Virus record (IMG/VR): IMGVR_UViG_3300009431_000028
Span: 1 to 47,162 of that record
Origin: a virus
Length of the DNA stretch: 47,162 nt
Direction: 5' to 3' (one strand)
The notes under the pieces: generated by a model
The model's input: only the letters and a program-made list of their open reading frames with translations
The model's database searches: none
What the model was told of the DNA's origin: nothing
Shown: one piece after another, positions 31,821 through 38,400 of the stretch
Position numbering within the stretch: the first letter of the stretch is position 1
Layout of the letters: the number at the start of each line of letters is the position of its first letter
Program-made: the position numbers and the translations under genes

Positions 31821-32594
31821 TTAGTTATCGTTAAATACCTTCTCCTTAGGCCATTTATACACCTTCTTATAATCAACAGGATCCCTTATCCCGTATCGTA
31901 ATAGTGTTGTATGATGGAATGCCTTCCATGCGTTGAATAGGTGAATAAATGAATTATAACAGCCATCTATACTCTCCTTTGCTTCGATAATTCTACCCTT
32001 AGGGTTAAACTTCCCATTCTTAAGATCACAATGAACCACTCGTACAGCTTCCACGTCAACCCCAAATAGCTTCTTAGCCATCCTAGCATAAACGCACAGC
32101 TGCCAACTCGCTTTAACGTCATATTTCCACCCACTTCCTGTCTTATAATCCCATAACTCTATACGATCATTACACTTTACTACCTTATCCGCAGTACCAG
32201 CTATACCTAACTCAGGATCTAACATAGCCTGCTCTAGTGATATAATCTCTATATCCTGCTCAGATTCCCACTTATTCTGTTGTCTAAGCATATCAGCCAT
32301 ATCATTAGTACCCTTCTTACCCTGTTTCCTACCTCTATCATAATCCTCTTTAAGCTTATGGTACTCAGTACCCTTCTTAGCTGCTGTATTAGCTATCTGC
32401 TGGGATTGAAACCCCTTACTCATTAAAAACTCTTTAAACCCCTTAGAACAAGGCCATCCAAGTACTGTAGTTACAGAGACACACGGATGATCAAGACCAG
32501 GCTCCATATACCACCGCCAATCGGTCTTCTTCTCCGTCCAACGCTTACCGCCATTGGGTAGCTCATCATACTCTGTAACCCAGTCATTAACCAT
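31821..32594 (-). CDS. PD-(D/E)XK nuclease, Cas4/RecB-like
   Basis: A 257-residue protein starting MVNDWVTEYDEL. The nuclease core includes a conserved His in EYHKLKED, GIAGTADKVV with the first Asp, ELWDYKTG with the D-X-K pair, and ASWQLCVYARM with the Gln/Tyr of the family. Such enzymes resect DNA ends or degrade host DNA. It stands with RecA, RuvC and endonuclease VII in the same unit. There is no CRISPR array, so a Cas role is not implied. Confidence 0.85.
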   Translation of the reverse strand: MVNDWVTEYDELPNGGKRWTEKKTDWRWYMEPGLDHPCVSVTTVLGWPCSKGFKEFLMSKGFQSQQIANTAAKKGTEYHKLKEDYDRGRKQGKKGTNDMADMLRQQNKWESEQDIEIISLEQAMLDPELGIAGTADKVVKCNDRIELWDYKTGSGWKYDVKASWQLCVYARMAKKLFGVDVEAVRVVHCDLKNGKFNPKGRIIEAKESIDGCYNSFIHLFNAWKAFHHTTLLRYGIRDPVDYKKVYKWPKEKVFNDN

Positions 32595-32793
32595 GTTTAA
32601 CAAGCCTTTCTAGGATATCTAAATAACCTGCTACACAGGACCAAGCCTCAGGATCATCATTCTTGCAGTCTGTCCAAGAGTTACCTAGCCAGTGTACAAC
32701 ATCAGCAACCTCGGCAGCCCATGCTGCCTTCTCAGCAAAGTTCCTAAAATCATATAGCTTAGTAGTCTGATATCTTTTACCCTTCTTACCCAT
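32587..32793 (-). CDS. Hypothetical early protein
   Basis: A 68-residue protein, basic at the N-terminus (MGKKGKRYQTTKLYD), then helical and Trp-rich (WAAEVADVVHWLGNSW). It overlaps the nuclease gene by eight bases. No known family. Confidence 0.65.
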   Translation of the reverse strand: MGKKGKRYQTTKLYDFRNFAEKAAWAAEVADVVHWLGNSWTDCKNDDPEAWSCVAGYLDILERLVKHG

Positions 32794-32805
32794 TAAGTAA
32801 CCCCT

Positions 32806-33030
32806 TCATATATTCTCCCTTTGCCTACGCTGCCAGAACAAAAACTGTGTAGCTCCTCTAATAAGCTCTGAAAGGTAATTAGTATCCTCAACCCGCATGT
32901 ACTTACCCTCTGTACGGGGAGTCATTGATATGGAACTTGTATTAATACCAACCTGTATATGCCCTCCCTTAGCTACAGAAGTATCGTTAGCGAAATCCTC
33001 AATAAGTTGGCACATTTCCGCATCTGTCAT
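32806..33030 (-). CDS. Hypothetical early protein
   Basis: A 74-residue protein (MTDAEMCQLIEDFAND at the start, QFLFWQRRQRENI at the end). It has GGGAGG upstream and its ATG overlaps the stop of the 37-residue membrane protein. The function is unknown. Confidence 0.66.
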   Translation of the reverse strand: MTDAEMCQLIEDFANDTSVAKGGHIQVGINTSSISMTPRTEGKYMRVEDTNYLSELIRGATQFLFWQRRQRENI

Positions 33031-33140
33031 TTTGCCTCCCCTATAGTTACATAGCCCTTAGCTACGCCAGCCACCATAAGAAATGTTCCAAATATAAACC
33101 CTACAACTCCTCCAATTACAAAACCAGCTAAGAAACTCAT
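33027..33140 (-). CDS. Small membrane protein (37 residues)
   Basis: A single hydrophobic segment with Gly repeats (GFVIGGVVGFIFGTFLMV) spans most of the product. GGAG stands before the ATG. Both ends overlap neighbours by four bases (ATGA), which supports expression. The Gly-zipper-like pattern suggests membrane packing; the role is unknown. Confidence 0.65.
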   Translation of the reverse strand: MSFLAGFVIGGVVGFIFGTFLMVAGVAKGYVTIGEAK

Positions 33141-33445
33141 ATTGTCTCCTTCCAACCCCATTGAAACTCTATCCATTTAGCTGCCAACCTACAGTTCTTC
33201 TTATTCTTCTGTTTAAATGCCATAAGCTCTTTTCTAGCCTCTGAAGTATCATAGAGATAATCAGTTACCCACTTCTGAAAGTCCTTAGCTTCTGCTATAG
33301 TCCACGATCTTTTACTATACCACACAGGATCTTTAGTAAACTCATTAATAAGCTTAAGAGAGGGCCTTTTAAACCCTACTCTACGAAACTGCTCCTTCAT
33401 AATATGAATAAAGTGCTTATGCTCTTTATAATTAAGACTACTCAC
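33137..33445 (-). CDS. Hypothetical early protein (GTG start)
   Basis: A 102-residue Lys/Trp-rich helical protein (KEHKHFIHIMKEQFRR, later KNCRLAAKWIEFQWGW). The start is GTG with GGAGG three bases upstream. It is coupled to the 37-residue membrane protein. No known family. Confidence 0.68.
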   Translation of the reverse strand: MSSLNYKEHKHFIHIMKEQFRRVGFKRPSLKLINEFTKDPVWYSKRSWTIAEAKDFQKWVTDYLYDTSEARKELMAFKQKNKKNCRLAAKWIEFQWGWKETI

Positions 33446-33466
33446 TCTACCTCCTTTGATATAGGA

Positions 33467-33676
33467 TCAGTCATCTGAATACCTATCCTCCGGTAGTTCT
33501 TCCAATATGATCTGTAACAGCTTCTTCCACCCTCTAGCCCTCTTATGCCTCACAGTAAAGGTCTTCCCCATCCCCTTCACCTCATACTCACAAGTATTCT
33601 CATCGATATAACCCTTATTCCAAGCAGTAATATACTCAATAGTAGTATTATTAACAGCAATATGAAATCCTATCAT
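33467..33676 (-). CDS. Hypothetical early protein
   Basis: A 69-residue protein with a beta-rich first half (GFHIAVNNTTIEYITAWN) and a basic middle (RHKRARGWKKLL). GGAG lies upstream. The function is unknown. Confidence 0.65.
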   Translation of the reverse strand: MIGFHIAVNNTTIEYITAWNKGYIDENTCEYEVKGMGKTFTVRHKRARGWKKLLQIILEELPEDRYSDD

Positions 33677-33689
33677 CCTTTAACTCCTC

Positions 33690-33938
33690 TTAGTTATCTT
33701 CCACATCCCATCTCATGTAAGGCATTACATCAGCCTCTTTAAAGTCTATAGCCTCATAAACAGCATCAAATATCTCTACAGGCAGCCTTAAACATGCCTC
33801 ATATACAACACCTCCATAATGCTTCTTACCTTCCTCAGACTGATCTATGACTTCTACCCTCATTTGCCTCCACTGCTCATATTCAGGGTTCATTATTCCT
33901 TCTTCTATACAATTAAAGAAATATCTCTTATTACTCAT
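33690..33938 (-). CDS. Hypothetical early protein
   Basis: An 82-residue acidic, helical protein. Two starts are possible: MSNKRYFF (used here, overlapping the preceding stop) or MNPEYEQWRQMR 45 bases later, which has AAGGA before it. The rest (FDAVYEAIDFKEADVMPYM) shows no known motif. Confidence 0.62.
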   Translation of the reverse strand: MSNKRYFFNCIEEGIMNPEYEQWRQMRVEVIDQSEEGKKHYGGVVYEACLRLPVEIFDAVYEAIDFKEADVMPYMRWDVEDN

Positions 33939-34167
33939 CAAAACACCTCTCTAAGTTCCTTCTCATAAGAATCTTAGAATCACTAACGCCACATTCATAA
34001 CCACTATCAAACGTCTCATTCAACACCTCTTCCAGTAAAACCAATATCTTATACTGCTTTGTATGAGGCAGATACCTTATTAGCTCCATAGCTGGATGCT
34101 TCTGTAACTCTCTATACTCCTCCAACTCTAGTTTATCTAATTGACGCTTTGATAATTTCTTACTCAT
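33931..34167 (-). CDS. Hypothetical early protein
   Basis: A 78-residue helical protein starting MSKKLSKRQLDKLELEEYRE at the ATG with GGAG upstream. A longer frame upstream overlaps another gene and has no ribosome site, so I reject it. The C-terminus has ECGVSDSKILMRRN. The function is unknown. Confidence 0.66.
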   Translation of the reverse strand: MSKKLSKRQLDKLELEEYRELQKHPAMELIRYLPHTKQYKILVLLEEVLNETFDSGYECGVSDSKILMRRNLERCFDE

Positions 34168-34411
34168 TCTCTGACTCCTTGGGCTTGTCGTCGTGGTACA
34201 AATCAAACTCTTTACCGTTGACCGCAAGCAGTGGGTATCTCTCAGCGGCTTCGTTGGTTCTAATATACTCCTCAGCTTCCTGAATGGTTTGAAATGCCAA
34301 ATATGTATCACTTCCAGCTTGTCCCACTTTGTGTGGATGTACCCATACCCGAATCTCTGGGATTTCTTTGTTGCCTTCGGCTTCCTGAACTACGTCTTTT
34401 GTGTAAAGCAT
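34160..34411 (-). CDS. Hypothetical early protein
   Basis: An 83-residue acidic protein with two strands (EIRVWVHPH, DTYLAFQTIQ) and a helix (EAEEYIRTNEAAER). A GAGAG site precedes the ATG. It overlaps the next gene by eight bases. No known family. Confidence 0.66.
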   Translation of the reverse strand: MLYTKDVVQEAEGNKEIPEIRVWVHPHKVGQAGSDTYLAFQTIQEAEEYIRTNEAAERYPLLAVNGKEFDLYHDDKPKESENE

Positions 34412-34434
34412 ATCACTCTCCTTCAGTGTCCTAG

Positions 34435-34542
34435 TTAACCTCGTGGTCCATAACGACGAAACATTTTAGCAAGCCCTATCAACCCCATGCTGACAGTAAC
34501 AATTGCCCCTAGTACAACACCAACTATGATAAGTAGTACCAT
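34435..34542 (-). CDS. Small membrane protein (35 residues)
   Basis: A strongly hydrophobic peptide (LLIIVGVVLGAIVTVSMGL) followed by a basic tail (KMFRRYGPRG). GAGGAG stands four bases upstream of the ATG, and the start nearly abuts the upstream stop. Probably a single-span inner-membrane peptide with unknown function. Confidence 0.63.
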   Translation of the reverse strand: MVLLIIVGVVLGAIVTVSMGLIGLAKMFRRYGPRG

Positions 34543-34543
34543 A

Positions 34544-34777
34544 TTACTCCTCTACTTCATATGTAATAGTTAGTTTAGCTTTCTTAGGAGAATCATATAA
34601 CCCATTAGCATCAGTATCAGGAGCTTTAGAGAATATTTGGCCATACCCTACCCATACTTCATGACTATGAGGTTTAGGACTCTCGACTACACGGATGAGT
34701 GCATTAGCCCTCCCACTATCACTTTCTTGTACCACCACACCTCTTACCAATACCTTATCTCCTACTTTATATTTCAT
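34544..34777 (-). CDS. SH3-like small protein
   Basis: A 77-residue protein starting MKYKVGDKVLVRGVVV, typical of small beta-barrel (SH3-like) domains, followed by charged strands and an acidic end. AGGAGG lies upstream. It is the first gene after the candidate RNA segment and may be transcribed from the promoter at 35075-35102. The function is unknown. Confidence 0.68.
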   Translation of the reverse strand: MKYKVGDKVLVRGVVVQESDSGRANALIRVVESPKPHSHEVWVGYGQIFSKAPDTDANGLYDSPKKAKLTITYEVEE

Positions 34778-34789
34778 GAATCCTCCTAA

Positions 34790-35068
34790 GGTGGACTGGA
34801 TCTATTAAAGTGATGCTGAAGAGCAGCCTTTCTAACCATCCTGTAAGCAACTCTTCCGCTGTTGGCCCATCACTTATCGACCGCGCCGTCTTCGTCGCTA
34901 TTTTACGCTACTGCTTCCATTACGCCAGGGCTTTGCACTCTATCTGCCAGTTCAGTAAGAGGGTATGCTCCTATCCTTGCTCAGCTTCGCCTGACTCCTG
35001 AAAGATCATGACCCTCATTTTCAGCCTCTATTCGCCTTGGAGTTTGGATCTTCGAATCTCCTACCATC
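34790..35068 (-). ncRNA. Candidate structured non-coding RNA or long leader
   Basis: This stretch has no credible gene and is more GC-balanced than the surrounding genes. On the - strand it follows a near-consensus promoter. Its sequence can form AAGTGATG/CATCACTT (8 bp, outer), enclosing a GAAGAG-based hairpin (GAAGAGTTGC with GCTGCTCTTC, one mismatch and one wobble, 34815-34860). A separate GAGGGT/ACCCTC pairing encloses TCAG/CTGA. There is no tRNA, tmRNA or RNase P signature that I recognise. It could act in trans or regulate the downstream small genes. Confidence 0.5.
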
Positions 35069-35074
35069 TCTATA

Positions 35075-35102
35075 AGTATATACTATATTGAAGCCATGTC
35101 AA
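35075..35102 (-). promoter_or_regulatory. Strong early sigma-70 promoter
   Basis: On the - strand TTGACA (35097-35102) is followed by 16 bases and TATACT (35075-35080). The -35 lies in the last codons of the gene ending at 35083, and the start of transcription is expected near 35068. It has the same -35 and -10 hexamers as the late promoter at 38406. Confidence 0.75.
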
Positions 35103-35394
35103 GTAAAATATCACGCAATCCTGCCCTTAAATCATCAGCCCGTAACCCACTAATAACACACATCGCATCAAATCCAGTGTCCTCACCAAATATAAATCTC
35201 TTAGCATCAGCTTCCACCAATGGATCTGCATCTGTTACATCCTTCAAAGCTTGTCCAACTACTTGATAGTATAGCTCTCTAACCCCATCAGCTGTCACCT
35301 CATTAGGAATAGGATACTTCTTATCACCCCACGTAGCATATCTAAACTTACTTACTGTCCCCTTACTTGTCTCTTCCTTAGCTATCTTAGGCAT
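35083..35394 (-). CDS. Hypothetical early protein
   Basis: A 103-residue protein with a Lys/Thr-rich start, WGDKKYPIPNEV, and a helical C-terminus (DLRAGLRDILLDMASI). AGGAG upstream. It overlaps the sigma-like gene by eight bases. The function is unknown; its last codons carry the -35 element of the promoter for the candidate RNA. Confidence 0.68.
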   Translation of the reverse strand: MPKIAKEETSKGTVSKFRYATWGDKKYPIPNEVTADGVRELYYQVVGQALKDVTDADPLVEADAKRFIFGEDTGFDAMCVISGLRADDLRAGLRDILLDMASI

Positions 35395-35860
35395 TTAGTA
35401 TCTCCTTTGCACGCTTTCTAATTGGTCTCATCAACTGTTCAACACGCTGTCTACTTACACCCATTTCAATCGCTATATCGGTAAAAGAATAACCCTCTAA
35501 TCGTGCATGTATGATACTACCAGACCTCTTATTTAACTCCAATGCTCCAAGCAATTCCTTATAAATCAACTGCTTGTCAGGAGTATTATACTCCACAGCA
35601 ATTATCTTATCACTAGCCATAATCCTTCCCCACTGCTTAACAGACCTATATCGTCTATAATGCTCTAAAATCGCGTACCTAACATAAGGCTGTATAACCT
35701 TTATAAACTCCTCTTCTTTTAAATGAGGATATCTATTCCTAGCCTTACACACAGCCAAATATGCCTCTGCTTGAAGCTCTTCCCTATCAATAGCCCCTGC
35801 ACTAGGTGCATATTTCCTTAACCAATAATTAATAACCTTCTGTATCCTATTATCAAACAT
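35387..35860 (-). CDS. Sigma-70-family-like transcription factor
   Basis: A 157-residue protein. Residues of about 25-72 (DREELQAEAYLAVCKARNRY, then IQPYVRYAILEHYRRYRS) resemble sigma region 2. Residues 118-152 (ARLEGYSFTDIAIEMGVSRQ, RVEQLMRPIRKRAKEI) form a region-4-like helix-turn-helix. The size fits short ECF-like or phage sigma factors. It may redirect host RNA polymerase to phage promoters or act as a positive regulator. The start overlaps the preceding stop (TAATG). Confidence 0.78.
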   Translation of the reverse strand: MFDNRIQKVINYWLRKYAPSAGAIDREELQAEAYLAVCKARNRYPHLKEEEFIKVIQPYVRYAILEHYRRYRSVKQWGRIMASDKIIAVEYNTPDKQLIYKELLGALELNKRSGSIIHARLEGYSFTDIAIEMGVSRQRVEQLMRPIRKRAKEILNA

Positions 35861-36099
35861 TAGATCCAGGATACCTTTCTTGTCTCTTTGTCATATTCAC
35901 CCTCCTCCATCTTAAATGCTAGATTCCATGCCAATATAGCCTGATGCCCTATCTCACTAGACAACTTCTCCATCTCTTCTACCATAAACCTGCGTTCCTT
36001 AGGACTCATATCATTGAAATCATTCAACACCCGATTAGCATCACAAGCATCCTGAAACTTCATTACAGCTGCTCTAAACTTCCATATTGTCTCAGCCAT
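35860..36099 (-). CDS. Hypothetical early protein
   Basis: A 79-residue helical protein (MAETIWKFRAAVMKF, then MSPKERRFMVEEMEKLS). It is acidic with AGGAGG upstream. It overlaps its upstream neighbour by eight bases and its downstream neighbour by one. No known family. Confidence 0.68.
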   Translation of the reverse strand: MAETIWKFRAAVMKFQDACDANRVLNDFNDMSPKERRFMVEEMEKLSSEIGHQAILAWNLAFKMEEGEYDKETRKVSWI

Positions 36100-36232
36100 A
36101 TAACCTCCTAACTATAGGTTCAATAATAAGATCATAAATAGCAATAATAGCACATGGTACACCTATTCCTATTATTATACATAAATAAGACAATACAATC
36201 AATACAGCTATTGTATATAAGAACTCAATCAT
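36092..36232 (-). CDS. Small membrane protein (46 residues)
   Basis: An almost wholly hydrophobic product (FLYTIAVLIVLSYLCIIIGI, then VPCAIIAIYDLIIEP) with one or two membrane spans. AGGAG lies five bases before the ATG. Its stop overlaps the next gene by eight bases. Role unknown. Confidence 0.64.
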   Translation of the reverse strand: MIEFLYTIAVLIVLSYLCIIIGIGVPCAIIAIYDLIIEPIVRRLYG

Positions 36233-36240
36233 ACGCTCTC

Positions 36241-36384
36241 CTAGTTACATGAACAAAAGTCACCCACACAGCAACACACAACACACTCACCTCTTACACA
36301 TACCACCTGACAAGCCTGACTCTCGACCACTGCACCTAGTACAATCCCAGCGATAAACCCTAATATCATGGTATATTTAAGCAT
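36241..36384 (-). CDS. Exported Cys-rich miniprotein (47 residues)
   Basis: The product starts MLKYTMILGFIAGIVLG, a signal or anchor, and continues with eight Cys in 22 residues (CQVVC, ECVVCCCV, FCSCN). The start overlaps the preceding stop (TAATG) with GGAGG upstream. A disulphide-stabilised envelope or secreted peptide is likely; alternatively it binds metal. The short length leaves some doubt. Confidence 0.62.
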   Translation of the reverse strand: MLKYTMILGFIAGIVLGAVVESQACQVVCVRGECVVCCCVGDFCSCN

Positions 36385-36602
36385 TATACCTCCCTCCTTA
36401 TACACTCCTTACAGCACACGTACTTATCATTCTCATTATTAAACCGATGCAAGGCCAACTCTACCGTAGTACATTCACAGCAAAATATACTACCACATAT
36501 CTCACACTCCTCAAACATATCATCCTTAATAGTATTCTCACACTCCTTACATTTAAAACATTTCTCCAACTCAGCCGATAGCTTTTCACCTAGTAAGCTC
36601 AT
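36384..36602 (-). CDS. Multi-zinc-finger small protein
   Basis: A 72-residue protein with ten Cys in CXXC pairs (CFKCKEC, CEICGSIFCCEC, CCKEC) resembling a RING- or FYVE-like cross-brace. No signal peptide, so probably cytoplasmic and zinc-binding. GGAGG precedes the start. It lies directly downstream of element copy 3. Confidence 0.72.
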   Translation of the reverse strand: MSLLGEKLSAELEKCFKCKECENTIKDDMFEECEICGSIFCCECTTVELALHRFNNENDKYVCCKECIRREV

Positions 36603-36639
36603 TCTATACCTCCTTTAATAACCCTGCAATACATACCCC

Positions 36640-36696
36640 TGAGAAGCCCATACTTGCCCTACATTGAACGATCTCCCCTCTCCAAGGGGTAACCCT
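36640..36696 (+). repeat. 57-bp dispersed element, copy 3
   Basis: Begins TGAGAAGCCCATACTTGCC, with TTGAACGATC and AGGGGTAACCCT in the same spacing as copies 1, 2 and 4. It occupies the gap between the zinc-finger gene and a 36-residue membrane protein gene. Confidence 0.85.
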
Positions 36697-36805
36697 ACCC
36701 TCTAAACATTTTATAACATAGTACTTCACCAGGAGTAGTAGGTATCTTAGTGAAATCATACATTAAATACATAATTAGAATAAATATGGCCAATCCAATA
36801 GTCAT
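36695..36805 (-). CDS. Small membrane protein (36 residues)
   Basis: Hydrophobic N-terminus (MTIGLAIFILIMYLMYDF) and short polar tail (TPGEVLCYKMFRG). The ATG overlaps the preceding stop (ATGA) with GGAGAGG upstream. Its stop touches the end of element copy 3. Function unknown. Confidence 0.6.
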   Translation of the reverse strand: MTIGLAIFILIMYLMYDFTKIPTTPGEVLCYKMFRG

Positions 36806-37023
36806 ATCAACCTCTCCATTATCTCTTTATTAACAAGTATCTCACCAACATTATTATCCTCTTTATGCCCATCAGGATGAATAACCTCTCGCATATTAAC
36901 TACATACTCCTTACGAAGTCTATTAATACGCCTATCCAATGACTTCATACCCTTATGAGTATGCCTATACTCCATATGTTCCCTAAGATCCTCTAATTCT
37001 TTATTTATATCTCTTTCTACCAT
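36802..37023 (-). CDS. Hypothetical early protein
   Basis: A 73-residue charged helical protein (RDINKELEDLREHMEYRH, then LDRRINRLRKEYVV), perhaps a short coiled coil. It lies in the first early operon segment. No known family. Confidence 0.66.
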   Translation of the reverse strand: MVERDINKELEDLREHMEYRHTHKGMKSLDRRINRLRKEYVVNMREVIHPDGHKEDNNVGEILVNKEIMERLI

Positions 37024-37025
37024 GA

Positions 37026-37235
37026 CTAGATTCCCTTTCCATGATATACTGCGTTCATAAAGCGTTGACGGTCAAAGCATGGGTTGTCCTCTGAAAAGAT
37101 TGTTGATATTTCACACTCTAGTACATTCAACGCAATATGTTCGCCTAGCTGCTCCCCGCTACAACTGTCCAAAGGACGTACTTTAATACAGTTTCTCAGC
37201 ATCTTAGCAAACTTCTTATAGTCTTTACGTGTCAT
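37026..37235 (-). CDS. Hypothetical early protein
   Basis: A 69-residue protein, basic at the start (MTRKDYKKFAKMLRN) with four Cys spread along the chain. It overlaps the upstream gene by four bases. The function is unknown. Confidence 0.65.
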   Translation of the reverse strand: MTRKDYKKFAKMLRNCIKVRPLDSCSGEQLGEHIALNVLECEISTIFSEDNPCFDRQRFMNAVYHGKGI

Positions 37236-37486
37236 AACTCCCCCTTTGCTTTGGCTATTGCTTCACATATCTTTGCATAATACCTTTCCAAAATTCCTAC
37301 TTGTATTGTGTTATTGTATCTCGTTTCCTCACCGATTTGATTAGCCAAGAATATTTTAGCTAATTCACACGCTTCAAGTAAATCAGGTGCAGCGGCTATG
37401 AGGTGAGTATCATAGGGTTCAGTTTGTTGAGATTTCCATACACCTATGACCTCATCCTCGAATTCAACAGTGATCATATGGTTCAT
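37232..37486 (-). CDS. Hypothetical early protein common in phages
   Basis: An 84-residue protein with HLIAAAPDLLEACELAK and a final KICEAIAKAKGEL. The AAPDLLEA segment is widespread in small phage proteins of unknown function. It is preceded by a 150-base leader behind the promoter at 37629-37657. Confidence 0.75.
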   Translation of the reverse strand: MNHMITVEFEDEVIGVWKSQQTEPYDTHLIAAAPDLLEACELAKIFLANQIGEETRYNNTIQVGILERYYAKICEAIAKAKGEL

Positions 37487-37628
37487 AACAACCCCCTTAG
37501 TTGTTTAAGCCCAAAGCTTCCAAGGTATCTCTACTGATCCCCGCTAATGATCTTGGCATCAACTGAGTAATGAGTAGCTGTCTCATTCTCTTGCTTGGCT
37601 ATTTAATTATCAATTATCGTCTATCACT

Positions 37629-37657
37629 ATAGTACACTACTAATAGCTCCCTGTCAA
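37629..37657 (-). promoter_or_regulatory. Early sigma-70 promoter (main leftward)
   Basis: On the - strand TTGACA (37652-37657), 17 bases, TACTAT (37629-37634). It overlaps the 3' end of the gene at 37640-37837. The 140-base leader that follows contains GATAATTGATAATTA and no gene. Confidence 0.62.
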
Positions 37658-37837
37658 GAACTTTCTCCAAATATTATTCCCCTTTATTTCCTCATACTTA
37701 CGTGCCTCTTTATCAACCTTCTGTTTAAGCTCCAGATCTTCTAATGTATCATCAATAACCCACCATAACACCAGAGGCCTAATAACATCATCCCTCTCAC
37801 CCAGTATAACACCCTTATGTACCATTAGATTATTCAT
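37640..37837 (-). CDS. Hypothetical first early protein
   Basis: A 65-residue protein starting MNNLMVHKGVILGERDD. I use the ATG preceded by AGGAGG; a longer frame begins 48 bases upstream but would contain the promoter. The sequence has a hydrophobic strand (RPLVLWWVID) and a charged helix (LKQKVDKEARKYEEIK). It is the first gene of the leftward block. The function is unknown. Confidence 0.68.
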   Translation of the reverse strand: MNNLMVHKGVILGERDDVIRPLVLWWVIDDTLEDLELKQKVDKEARKYEEIKGNNIWRKFLTGSY

Positions 37838-37856
37838 ATCATCCTCCTGTATACAT

Positions 37857-37885
37857 ATAGTACCACATGATAGTATCATATGCAA
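37857..37885 (-). promoter_or_regulatory. Early promoter of the first leftward gene
   Basis: On the - strand TTGCAT (37880-37885), 17 bases, TACTAT (37857-37862), 20 bases before the ATG at 37837. It shares the -10 hexamer TACTAT with the promoter at 37629. Confidence 0.55.
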
Positions 37886-37943
37886 GCATTAAATACACCA
37901 TAGTATGTTCCATATTGGCACCAACTGATACTATTTATATTGA

Positions 37944-38000
37944 TCAGAGCTCCATATTTGCCCCAGGTTAAACGATCTCATGTCATATGGTACTTACCCC
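37944..38000 (+). repeat. 57-bp dispersed element, copy 4
   Basis: Begins TCAGAGCTCCATATTTGCC, with TTAAACGATC in place. The end reads GGTACTTACCCC, so the left half of the terminal palindrome is altered while ACCCC is kept. Spacing matches the other copies. It lies in the divergent control region. Confidence 0.8.
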
Positions 38001-38333
38001 TTACCTGTTTCATAGCACTTACTTATACAATTGATACTATCATCAACGATATCATAGTGTTGCGGTACAATCTGCCTTGCCTTTAACCCATTAATAGGCA
38101 CACTAACGCACACAATACTACTACCCCTACTGATACTACTAAGTATATGCACACATATACATGTAATATAATACATACTACTACATGCTGCTATGTTTGT
38201 CCTACTTATATGTCAAGCAACTACACCGCTCTACTCCTCAGATATTTAGTCCCACATACCCTACACCCCGGGGGTACGGCCCCCCATCCCCATTTTATAT
38301 CGATGAATGACCCATACTTCAATTTTAAATAAT

Positions 38334-38390
38334 ATACAGCAAGTCCCCTATATCAAAATAATATAATAAAACCATACAGTTAGTCCCCTA
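38334..38390 (+). repeat. Direct repeats upstream of the late promoter
   Basis: ATACAGCAAGTCCCCTA (38334-38350) recurs as ATACAGTTAGTCCCCTA (38374-38390), 15 of 17 identical, 40 bases apart (about four helical turns). A third, weaker site (ATTTAGTCCCACATA) lies near 38245-38259. Such phasing upstream of a promoter suggests a regulator binding site. Confidence 0.6.
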
Positions 38391-38400
38391 CCTCCCACAA

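Noticed and set aside
31821-32594. Cas4-like nuclease as a sign of a CRISPR system
   Set aside because: No CRISPR repeats or other cas genes are visible, and RecB-like nucleases of this type are common in phage recombination modules.
34168-34311. N-terminal extension of the gene at 33931-34167
   Set aside because: It overlaps the gene at 34160-34411 and has no ribosome site; the ATG at 34167 has GGAG.
34810-35001. 63-codon + strand frame across the candidate RNA
   Set aside because: It lies on the opposite strand to all nearby genes, has no ribosome site, and its product has no recognisable feature.
35041-35064. TTCGAA-containing stretch resembling a tRNA T-loop
   Set aside because: The flanking bases do not form a five-pair T stem and no acceptor, D or anticodon arms can be drawn.
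37994-38176. 60-codon - strand frame in the divergent control region
   Set aside because: No ribosome site, no good promoter (a TTGACA at 38211-38216 has no matching -10), and odd composition. A frame-shifted hydrophobic segment nearby could be a decayed gene, but I cannot support it.
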